In this document: one piece after another, positions 1-6,072 of the stretch
How positions within the stretch are numbered: the stretch's first letter is position 1
How the letters are laid out: every line of letters begins with the position of its first letter
Assembly (NCBI GenBank): GCA_043421945.1
Contig: JBHOGO010000116.1
Coordinates: forward strand, 1 to 10,687
Source of the DNA: Thaumasiovibrio sp043421945
Lineage (GTDB): Bacteria; Pseudomonadota; Gammaproteobacteria; Enterobacterales; Vibrionaceae
Length of the DNA: 10,687 bases
Direction: 5' to 3'
The notes under the pieces: generated by a model
What the model was told of the DNA's origin: nothing
The model's database searches: none
Seen by the model: only the letters and a program-made list of their open reading frames with translations
Program-made: the position numbers and the translations under genes

Positions 1-199
1 GCTGGCTCACTGGCGTCTCGAATAAATGATAATTTTCAGGTGCTCAAACACGCATCTTCAAGTTAATTGGGTATATACTCTTTATGTAACTGTGAGCCAT
101 CGCAAAGTATAAAGGTCAAAATCAATCAGAATAGAACGGTCGACACTAAGAATACAGATGCATACTTAGCGACACACTTTGCCATTCCAAGGAGAGCCT

Positions 200-607
200 A
201 TGAAGTCAGTTTTTTTTGTTTCCATTCTAATTGCGTTTTGTCTTCCGGCCTATGCGAATAACACTGCAACTAATTCAAATGCCTCGTTCTTCAAACAATG
301 CATGGATACTCACCACAATGAGTCTATTTGTTTAGGCTATGCTCTTGGCATTGCTGACGCATTAACATCATTAGAGTGTTCAATGCCCGGCCTTAATTTA
401 CACCGTATAAAAGATTTAATGTCCAAGGATAACTCCCCGCACTCGCAATTAATTAAGTCATTTGCATTTGATAACGTCAAGAGAGAAACAAAAAACTGTC
501 CTCTTCCAGCCAATGTATTACAACCATTGCCTCAATCGACCCCCACTTTAAATAATATTGCACCAAGCAGTGTCGTTGATGTCACCACCGAAGAGATTGA
601 AATATAA
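200..607 (+). CDS. Small secreted Rap1a/Tai-like protein
   Basis: This is a 135-residue protein with a clear N-terminal signal peptide: Lys2, a hydrophobic stretch from about 4 to 16, and an AYA cleavage site at 17-19, so the mature protein should be periplasmic or secreted. The start at 200 is chosen because AAGGAGAG lies just upstream and the signal peptide begins there; an in-frame codon at 179 has neither. The mature part has four cysteines (34, 44, 60, 100), enough for two disulfides, and a CLGYALGIADAL stretch at 44-55. That pattern (Cys, GY-hydrophobic-G-x-x-D, later Cys, final Cys before a short tail) resembles the Rap1a/Tai family, whose founding members are periplasmic immunity proteins against type VI secretion amidases, though many family members are uncharacterised. 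The last 35 residues are a Pro/Thr/Ser-rich tail, probably disordered. No effector gene is visible beside it, so an immunity role is only a possibility. The family assignment is by eye. Confidence 0.72.
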   Translation: MKSVFFVSILIAFCLPAYANNTATNSNASFFKQCMDTHHNESICLGYALGIADALTSLECSMPGLNLHRIKDLMSKDNSPHSQLIKSFAFDNVKRETKNCPLPANVLQPLPQSTPTLNNIAPSSVVDVTTEEIEI

Positions 608-664
608 CCTCATTGAGGCTGTCAAAAAAGAGTGTTAGTTAACACTCAACGCAGCACGTAAAAC

Positions 665-691
665 AAAGGCCTGAAGATCAATCAGGCCTTT
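665..691. terminator. Bidirectional intrinsic terminator
   Basis: A perfect 10-bp stem (AAAGGCCTGA pairing with TCAGGCCTTT) closes a 7-nt loop. T-rich sequence follows on the plus strand and A-rich sequence precedes it. It sits between two convergent genes, the Rap1a-like gene ending at 607 and the small minus-strand gene ending at 714, and can serve both. Confidence 0.85.
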
Positions 692-713
692 TGTGTTCCC
701 ACGATTTGTTAGA

Positions 714-863
714 CTAACGTCCGTCTGTCTCATTTTCCCAATGTTCATAAGGGTTTTGTTGCTTGTCCGTTAGTTCAATTGACATCCCCATATCGACCAA
801 CTCACGTAAGGTTAGGTCATCAGCAAGATGAGTCACTTCACCTCGCTCGTTACGTAATTCCAT
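714..863 (-). CDS. 49-residue hypothetical protein
   Basis: I do not recognise a family. The protein is 49 residues, acidic and hydrophilic, with no signal peptide or membrane segment, so it is probably cytosolic. Its first half (ELRNERGEVTHLADDLTLRE) reads like a small beta-hairpin followed by a helix; the C-terminal third is rich in Glu, Asn and Asp and looks flexible. The start at 863 is chosen because a strong GGAGG (868-872) lies 4 nt upstream of the ATG. The frame stays open upstream to another ATG at 905, but that one has no ribosome binding site. It ends against the shared terminator at 665-691. It lies about 300 nt downstream of tauC on the same strand with no convincing terminator between, so read-through from tauABC is possible, but a link to taurine is not implied by the sequence. 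That it is a real gene rests on the ribosome site and the well-placed terminator. Confidence 0.6.
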   Translation of the reverse strand: MELRNERGEVTHLADDLTLRELVDMGMSIELTDKQQNPYEHWENETDGR

Positions 864-1168
864 AAAACCTCCACAACTCAACAATCGACAGTTCCGTGGT
901 GCCAATAGACGGCTATACGACGTTAAACAGCATATTGAAGCACCCTATATAATCATAGTTTGCGATTGAATAATCGGTAGGAAATTACGACACATAGCAG
1001 CTAATTGAAAACAGGGAAGGCAGAGCCACTCACTGGTCAGGAATAGGCGCATATTGAGTACCTAAAACATATCAGCCATTATGGTTAGAACAATGGCAGA
1101 AACAAATGAGATAAACGTCGCGCCTTTTCTTTTTCTTTCTTTTTGAATAATACGATGTTAAATGGAGA
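864..1168. other. Non-coding gap between tauC and the small gene
   Basis: These 305 nt contain no supportable gene. A pyrimidine-rich tract (about 1120-1144, mostly CTTT repeats) lies just beyond the tauC stop, so the tauABC transcript would carry a purine-rich stretch there. A weak 6-bp inverted repeat (GCCATT/AATGGC, about 1075-1097) is too poor to call a terminator. The AT-rich stretch near 943-972 could hold a promoter for the small leftward gene, but I see no good -35/-10 pair. Confidence 0.5.
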
Positions 1169-2176
1169 TCAATACCCTTTCCACGGCACTAAACGCTTCT
1201 CTAACCAACGCATCAACATATCAAATGAAAAGGCAATCGCACCTATAATCAGAATACCAGCAATAACCACATCAGTGACTAAGAACTCTGCCGCATTCAG
1301 TACCATAAAGCCAATACCCGCCTGTGCTGCAACCATCTCACTCGCAACCAAAGTCGTCCAGCCAAACCCTATACCGATTCGTAACCCGGTTAGAATTTCA
1401 GGTGCGGCACTTTTAATAATTACGTGCCATAAGACTTGAAATTTCGTTGCACCCATTGAATATGCTGCTTGTATTTGCTCACTTTTTGCTGCATGAACAC
1501 CAGAGCGTGCACTCAACGCGATAGGGGCAAACATTGCCAAGTAAATCAGGGCGACTTTACTGGTTTCATCAATACCTAACCAAATAATAACCAAAGGAAG
1601 ATAAGCAAGTGGCGGTAATGGACGGTAAAATTCGATGAGAGGGTCTAACATGCCACGCACCCATACATTGGTACCAATCAAAATACCAATCGGTACCGCC
1701 GTCACTACTGCAAGAAAAAATGCCCCGAAGACACGGCCAAGACTCGCAGACAAGTGCTGCCAAAGGGATACACCAGAAAAACCATCAACGACAAGGTCAC
1801 CTAAGCGTTCAACAACAGAAATCGGCGAAGGTAAAAAGAGGGGTTTGATCCAGCCGCTCTCTGTCACTAACGCCCATAGTGCAATACAAACCACCACTGA
1901 TATAATCGAGACGAATTTCGAATTTCCCTGACCAGGTTCACCATAGTAACTCGGTGCAACCTCGGTACGCTCACGTAATGCTTTTATCATACGGGGAAAG
2001 AGTGGTAACGGTCCTTCAACGCCAACAAGATCACGGTAATGGGGCCGTGGATTTTCCTGACTTGATCCTTTCTGACTTAGCTCTTTTTGGCTCAGTTCTT
2101 CCTGACTAACAGCGTGTTGACTTGGCTTTTCCGCCAAATCGCTATAATGATCGAATGTCTCTACCTGCTGGCTCAT
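1169..2176 (-). CDS. tauC: Taurine ABC transporter, permease TauC
   Basis: This is the inner-membrane permease of the taurine importer, a type I binding-protein-dependent permease that works with TauA and the ATPase TauB. Hydrophobic segments run from about residue 88 through 315 (for example 88-104, 150-168, 190-201, 207-222, 264-283 and 301-318). The cytoplasmic EAA loop that docks onto TauB is at about 237-259 (AAYSMGATKFQVLWHVIIKS), with the conserved Gly at 242. The protein is 335 residues, whereas Escherichia coli TauC is about 275. The excess is a hydrophilic N-terminal extension of roughly 80 residues, with repeated SQxE/SQK units at about 24-41. The start is well supported: its ATG overlaps the tauB stop by 4 nt (ATGA), and GAGG lies 7 nt upstream inside tauB, indicating translational coupling. 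It is the last gene of tauABC. Substrate choice rests on its partners and neighbours; permeases alone cannot separate taurine from other sulfonates. Confidence 0.92.
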   Translation of the reverse strand: MSQQVETFDHYSDLAEKPSQHAVSQEELSQKELSQKGSSQENPRPHYRDLVGVEGPLPLFPRMIKALRERTEVAPSYYGEPGQGNSKFVSIISVVVCIALWALVTESGWIKPLFLPSPISVVERLGDLVVDGFSGVSLWQHLSASLGRVFGAFFLAVVTAVPIGILIGTNVWVRGMLDPLIEFYRPLPPLAYLPLVIIWLGIDETSKVALIYLAMFAPIALSARSGVHAAKSEQIQAAYSMGATKFQVLWHVIIKSAAPEILTGLRIGIGFGWTTLVASEMVAAQAGIGFMVLNAAEFLVTDVVIAGILIIGAIAFSFDMLMRWLEKRLVPWKGY

Positions 2177-3039
2177 ACTGCCACCTCTAAGCGTTCGTCT
2201 TGTTGTTCGTCTTGATGAATGATAGATAGAATTTTCTCTCGCATTTCAATGAAATCAGGCATCGACTTCACTTTTCTTGCATCCCTGCACGCTAAGAAAC
2301 GACGATTAAAATCGAGTTCAAAAGTGTGTGTAATTCGACCAGGGCGTGGCGACATAACAATCAGCCTTGAAGCCATAAACAATGCTTCTTCTACACTATG
2401 GGTAATGAAAAACATCATCTTGTCAGTCGCTTCCCATGCCTCTAACAACAGAGCTTGTAATGTCTCTCTCGTCAGAGCATCTAATGCGCCGAGAGGCTCA
2501 TCTAATAACAAAATGCTTGGATCATTCGTCAATGCACGTGCAATACCTACCCGTTGTTGCATCCCACCAGACAATTGATAAATCTTATGTTGGTGAAAAT
2601 CTTCAAGCCCAACCAACGCTAAGTACTTTGCAGCTCGAGACTCTCGCTCTGCCTTAGGTACACCTTGTAGCTTCAATCCGAATGCGGTGTTCTCCATGAC
2701 GTTCAACCAAGGAAACAGCGCGTGTTTCTGAAATACGACGCCACGGTCTGCACCTGGTCCTGTCACTTGGTCACCGATTTCACGCCCTAATGCAACACGC
2801 GGATACCCTTCAATGGTTGAGTCACCTAACGTTAAATACCCTTTAGTTGGCTGAATAAAGCCCGCCATTAAGTTAAGTAACGTCGTCTTACCACACCCAG
2901 AGGCACCCAAAGCCACCACTAAGTCACCTTGTTCAATCTTTAGGTTGACTCCGGATAGTGCGGTAACAGACTCTTGCTCGGTACGACCGCCATACACGAC
3001 TGAAACATCATGAATCTCAAGCACTTTGTCTTTTTTCAT
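2173..3039 (-). CDS. tauB: Taurine ABC transporter, ATP-binding protein TauB
   Basis: This is the cytoplasmic ATPase driving taurine import, an ABC-type nucleotide-binding domain of 288 residues. In order: Walker A GASGCGKT at 45-52, Q-loop Gln104, signature LSGGM at 156-160, Walker B ILLLDEP at 176-182, and switch His214 in ITHS. The GPGADRGVVFQ stretch at 94-104 is typical of the TauB/SsuB group. Compared with Escherichia coli TauB (255 residues), about 16 residues (roughly 79-94) are inserted just ahead of that stretch, and both termini are slightly longer. The ATG at 3039 is chosen, preceded by GAGAGGG 8 nt upstream; a GTG immediately before it (3042) is an equally possible start and would add one residue. 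The gene lies 22 nt after tauA and overlaps tauC by 4 nt, so the three form one operon. Annotation as taurine rather than alkanesulfonate transport rests on the neighbouring tpa, tauR and isfD-like genes. Confidence 0.94.
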   Translation of the reverse strand: MKKDKVLEIHDVSVVYGGRTEQESVTALSGVNLKIEQGDLVVALGASGCGKTTLLNLMAGFIQPTKGYLTLGDSTIEGYPRVALGREIGDQVTGPGADRGVVFQKHALFPWLNVMENTAFGLKLQGVPKAERESRAAKYLALVGLEDFHQHKIYQLSGGMQQRVGIARALTNDPSILLLDEPLGALDALTRETLQALLLEAWEATDKMMFFITHSVEEALFMASRLIVMSPRPGRITHTFELDFNRRFLACRDARKVKSMPDFIEMREKILSIIHQDEQQDERLEVAV

Positions 3040-3061
3040 CACTACAGCCCTCTCTTAATAA

Positions 3062-4132
3062 CTATTGCTTAATTTCTGCAGCAAACGTTGGGTTAACAAA
3101 GACGCTATAGTCTGGCTGTAGCCCTGAGATTTTTTTCTCTTCAAGTAAAAAGCGAGATGTTGCTTCAAGTGCTTTTACTGCACCACTTTCCGAATCACAT
3201 CCAAGCCACTGACAAGACAACTGTGTTTCAATATCTGGGAATTCATAAAGGCGCATCGCGTCAGGGACAATTTCAGCGTTTCCGCCTGCTAGTTTTGCCA
3301 CAGACTGTGCAAGAGGATGGTCGGCTGACATCGTGTCACGCACTTCACGGTATTCCGCATCGACTTCAGCGATAACGCTCAGGAACTCGGTGACAAACTC
3401 TCCATGCTCACTTGAGAATGCCTTATTGGCAATTAAGCCATCAAAGGTCGGTTTGCCCCATGCACTAAGCTGACGTGAAGTGATTAATACATCTCCCCCT
3501 TCTTTGATCGCGCTCAGCGTTGGATCCCAAATAAATGCGCCATCAATATCGCCACGTTGCCATGCTGCAGCAATAGCATTTGGTTGCATGTTTAATAACT
3601 TCACGTCTTTTTCACCCAAGCCAAATTGCTCTAACGCAAACAGCATGTGGAAGTGAGTGGTCGAAACAAAAGGGACAGCCAGTGTCTTACCCTTTAAGTC
3701 AGAAGGAGAGTGAATACCTGCACCTTGACGTACAACAAGTGCTTCAGCATCTGCAATGTTTTCCATGACCCAGATAAGTTCCATCTCAATCCCGTTACTT
3801 GCTGCACTCGCAATAGGACTCGAACCCGCCACGGTCATATCAACCGCACCGGATGCCATCGCAGTAATCGCTCGTGCGCCAGAATCAAAACGACGCCATT
3901 TAATGGTGTAACCCGTTTTTTCTTCGAATATTTCCTGGTCAATGGCATATTTCATTGGATTAAACATCCCCTGATAGCCTACCGTCACCTCTTTCGCCTG
4001 AGCAGCATTCACCGCTAAAAACGGCGTTGCCATTAATAGAGCGGCTGTCGCCGCCCACTTACTTACGCTCTTCTTAACACGTTTCGTAGAGTCATTTTTA
4101 GTGAGCGATATTAACGTTTTGCGTCCATTCAT
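3062..4132 (-). CDS. tauA: Taurine-binding periplasmic protein TauA
   Basis: This is the periplasmic solute-binding subunit that captures taurine and delivers it to TauBC, 356 residues as precursor. The signal peptide has an unusually long basic N-region (Lys/Arg scattered over 1-25), a hydrophobic core at about 27-42 and an AQA cleavage site after residue 46. The mature protein begins KEVTVGYQG and shows hallmarks of the TauA/SsuA/NMT1-like family: GAVDMTVAGSSPIA at 95-108, DLKGKTLAVP at 145-154 and the WQRGDIDGAFIWDP region at 191-204, which lines the sulfonate pocket in relatives. Cys307 and Cys312 may form a disulfide. The start at 4132 is supported by GAGGAAG 6 nt upstream; the open frame extends to 4237 but the extra 35 residues have no ribosome site and would bury the signal peptide. 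It is the first gene of tauABC, with its own promoter expected between here and the hairpin at 4304-4332. Confidence 0.93.
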   Translation of the reverse strand: MNGRKTLISLTKNDSTKRVKKSVSKWAATAALLMATPFLAVNAAQAKEVTVGYQGMFNPMKYAIDQEIFEEKTGYTIKWRRFDSGARAITAMASGAVDMTVAGSSPIASAASNGIEMELIWVMENIADAEALVVRQGAGIHSPSDLKGKTLAVPFVSTTHFHMLFALEQFGLGEKDVKLLNMQPNAIAAAWQRGDIDGAFIWDPTLSAIKEGGDVLITSRQLSAWGKPTFDGLIANKAFSSEHGEFVTEFLSVIAEVDAEYREVRDTMSADHPLAQSVAKLAGGNAEIVPDAMRLYEFPDIETQLSCQWLGCDSESGAVKALEATSRFLLEEKKISGLQPDYSVFVNPTFAAEIKQ

Positions 4133-4244
4133 AATTGGCTTCCTCAGTAAATAATGTGATGTCCATTTTAAATTACGACACAACACGTTCAGCCTGTAGT
4201 ACCAATTCCAAGCTTTAATAGTCCGCCCTTGCGCCAAAGTAGCT

Positions 4245-4262
4245 CACTAAAATGGTGCAAAG
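4245..4262. promoter_or_regulatory. Candidate operator element upstream of tauA
   Basis: The plus strand reads CACTAAAATGGTGCAAAG, about 115 nt upstream of the tauA start. The same two pieces, CACTAAAA and TTGGTGCAAAA, recur upstream of tpa (5874-5897), there on the minus strand and 5 nt further apart. Sharing between two co-regulated promoters suggests a regulator site, perhaps for TauR. The pieces are short, the spacing differs and the orientation relative to the genes is reversed, so chance is not excluded. Confidence 0.25.
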
Positions 4263-4303
4263 ACATTGATGGCTAATGTCTACAAAAATGGCCACAAATA
4301 AAC

Positions 4304-4332
4304 AAAAACGCCCAGCAATACTGGGCGTTTTT
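4304..4332. terminator. Bidirectional intrinsic terminator between tpa and tauA
   Basis: A 12-bp perfect stem (AAAAACGCCCAG pairing with CTGGGCGTTTTT) closes a 5-nt CAATA loop, with A and T runs on the two flanks. Read leftward it follows tpa by about 65 nt and precedes tauA, so it should end the tpa transcript and makes tauABC a separate transcription unit. Confidence 0.88.
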
Positions 4333-4396
4333 CGTCGCTACAGATAATTTATAGCGTGACGGGTTTATATAAAGTAACGAATGACAACACCTGCAC

Positions 4397-5818
4397 TTAT
4401 AACACAGCGTTATCCGACACTACTCGGAGTGCATTATCCAGTGCATTAACGATGTCATTAATTTCTGCTTTCGTTACCGTCAACATAGGGCTAAGACAAA
4501 GCGTATTATTGAACTCTTTAAATGACCGATTTGTTCTCCCAATTAATACGCCTTGCTGTGTACAAAGCGCCGCAACTTGAATCGCCACTTTTTCATCCAC
4601 CGGTTGACGTGTTTGAAGGTCAGTGACCAACTCTAACCCCCAAAATAGACCTTTACCTCGCACGTCACCGATGATGGGATAGCGTTGCTTCAGTCCTTGA
4701 AGTTGCTCGCCAAGATAAACTCCTTGCTCTGCCGCATTACACACTAGCCCTTCCTCTTCAATGATACGAAGGTTCTCTATTCCGGCGGCAGGACCTGCAG
4801 TACAACCGCCAAACGTACTAATATCGCGGAAGAAACTCTCTCTCTCATCTGGGTTTTCACCAAAGACGTCATACACTTCATTTGTCACAACAGTACACGC
4901 GATGGGAGCATAAGCAGAGGCTAGCCCTTTTGCCATTGTCACAATATCGGGTTGAATACCATAGTGCTGATACCCAAACCACGCACCTGTGCGTCCTAAT
5001 CCGCACACCACCTCGTCGAGATGAAGCAAAATATCATATTGGCGACAAAGCTTTTCTACCGCAGGTAAATACCCGTCAGGTGGAGTAATCACACCACCAC
5101 CAGCCGTAATTGGCTCAATGACAATAGCACCAATGGTATCTGCACCTTCACGCAAAATAACGGCTTCTAATGCATCAACCGCTAATTCTGCATAGCTCTT
5201 TCCTTCATTTTCTTTTGCCGCCTTATCAAACTGGCTGCGATATTCACAACAATGTGGAAATTCAACAAAACCAGGTGTGAATGGACCATATTGGCTGCGA
5301 CGCTCTTCTTGTCCCGTTGACGACAAGCAGGTAATCGTTGTGCCATGATAGTCACGCTCGCGATATAAAATTTTGTGCTTCTTCCCGCCATATTTTTTAT
5401 GCGCGATCTGACGAACCATCTTGTAGGCTTTTTCGTTCGCTTCAGAGCCTGAGTTCGAGTAATAGACCTTACCCATACCTGGCATTTTATCTAATAACTT
5501 ACTTGCAAACTCAGTAGCAACAGGCGTTGCTGCCGTCCCTGCAAAATAATTCAACGTGGTAAGTTGTGCGTGAACCGCATCCGCAATAGACTTTCGTCCA
5601 TAGCCGACGTTAACACACCAAACGCCGCCGGAAGAAGCATCAAGGTATCGGTTACCATTCACATCCCAAACATAGCTTCCCTCACCTTTCACCATCATTG
5701 GCGATGCTTGTACACGATGCTGAGTCATATGGTGCCAAACTGTCTCTTTATCCAACGCTAACCAATCTTGTGCATTTAAGGTTGGTTCATTGATTTCTGT
5801 ATTTAGTAAATCAGCCAT
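4397..5818 (-). CDS. tpa: Taurine:pyruvate aminotransferase
   Basis: A PLP-dependent class III aminotransferase of 473 residues, predicted to convert taurine plus pyruvate to sulfoacetaldehyde plus L-alanine in the cytosol (EC 2.6.1.77). Visible features: SGSEANE at 123-129 and YHGTT at 157-161 (cofactor phosphate and ring contacts), EP at 235-236, the DEV motif with Asp268 that pairs with the pyridine nitrogen, and Lys297 in MAKGLAS as the Schiff-base lysine. Class III enzymes include beta-alanine, omega-amino acid and GABA transaminases, so specificity is inferred from overall resemblance to Tpa and from the surrounding tauABC, tauR, isfD-like and ald genes. The start at 5818 is supported by AGAGGG with 7-nt spacing; the frame is open to 5884 but those 22 residues have no ribosome site and do not resemble the family. 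It is transcribed divergently from tauR and ends at the hairpin 4304-4332. Confidence 0.92.
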   Translation of the reverse strand: MADLLNTEINEPTLNAQDWLALDKETVWHHMTQHRVQASPMMVKGEGSYVWDVNGNRYLDASSGGVWCVNVGYGRKSIADAVHAQLTTLNYFAGTAATPVATEFASKLLDKMPGMGKVYYSNSGSEANEKAYKMVRQIAHKKYGGKKHKILYRERDYHGTTITCLSSTGQEERRSQYGPFTPGFVEFPHCCEYRSQFDKAAKENEGKSYAELAVDALEAVILREGADTIGAIVIEPITAGGGVITPPDGYLPAVEKLCRQYDILLHLDEVVCGLGRTGAWFGYQHYGIQPDIVTMAKGLASAYAPIACTVVTNEVYDVFGENPDERESFFRDISTFGGCTAGPAAGIENLRIIEEEGLVCNAAEQGVYLGEQLQGLKQRYPIIGDVRGKGLFWGLELVTDLQTRQPVDEKVAIQVAALCTQQGVLIGRTNRSFKEFNNTLCLSPMLTVTKAEINDIVNALDNALRVVSDNAVL

Positions 5819-6072
5819 GTTCGTTCCCTCTACTCTTTCACCCGTATCGCTACATACCATGCGAGTTAATCTGTTTTGCACCAATGACTTTTAGTGCTCC
5901 GTCTATCCGTTGTTTATACGCTAGAGCAAGTGGCATAACGCGAATAGCGCCAGTTTGATTATTTTATAAGCCGTACCACCATCTCATTGGCACAATTCAT
6001 GCTTAACCAAAGAAAAGGAACCCAGACATTTTCAGTAAAACAACTACGCGTTAGGTAGTGCAAGGAGTGCAC
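5819..6072. promoter_or_regulatory. Divergent tpa/tauR control region
   Basis: These 254 nt separate the divergent tpa and tauR starts and must hold both promoters. Two possible leftward -10 elements are seen in minus-strand reading (TATAAA near 5916-5921 and near 5961-5966), neither with a good -35, as expected for an activator-dependent promoter. A MocR regulator gene sitting divergently from its target usually binds in such a region. No clean copy of the GGACC box found near 7570 is present; AAGGAACCCAGA at 6015-6026 is only a loose match. Confidence 0.55.
5874..5900. promoter_or_regulatory. Candidate operator element upstream of tpa
   Basis: On the minus strand, that is toward tpa, this stretch contains GCACTAAAAG and then TTGGTGCAAAA, 56-82 nt before the tpa start. 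The second piece matches 7 of 9 positions of the TGGTCCTAA core seen at 7683-7691. Both pieces recur upstream of tauA at 4245-4262. Position and recurrence suit a TauR site, but the match to the known TauR consensus is weak. Confidence 0.28.

Noticed and set aside
67..261. Open frame overlapping the start of the Rap1a-like gene
   Set aside because: It has no ribosome site and low-complexity composition, and it overlaps a gene with a proper signal peptide and AAGGAG site in another frame.
1033..1045. ACTGGTCAGGAAT as a TauR box downstream of tauC
   Set aside because: It keeps only CTGGTC of the unit, has no partner repeat and is not upstream of a taurine gene.
1120..1144. CTTT-rich tract as a simple-sequence phase-variation repeat
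   Set aside because: The units are irregular and lie between genes, away from any start codon or promoter that repeat-number change could switch.
2752..2765. CTGGTCCTGT inside tauB, resembling a TauR box
   Set aside because: It encodes the conserved GPGAD stretch of TauB, so the match is explained by coding sequence.
4133..4237. Upstream extension of tauA by 35 residues
   Set aside because: It would place the signal peptide internally, and the ATG at 4132 has a GAGGAAG site at proper spacing.
4210..4240. Sigma-54-like element (TTGGCGC and GGGCGG on the minus strand) upstream of tauA
   Set aside because: The GG and GC dinucleotides are at the wrong spacing for a -24/-12 promoter.
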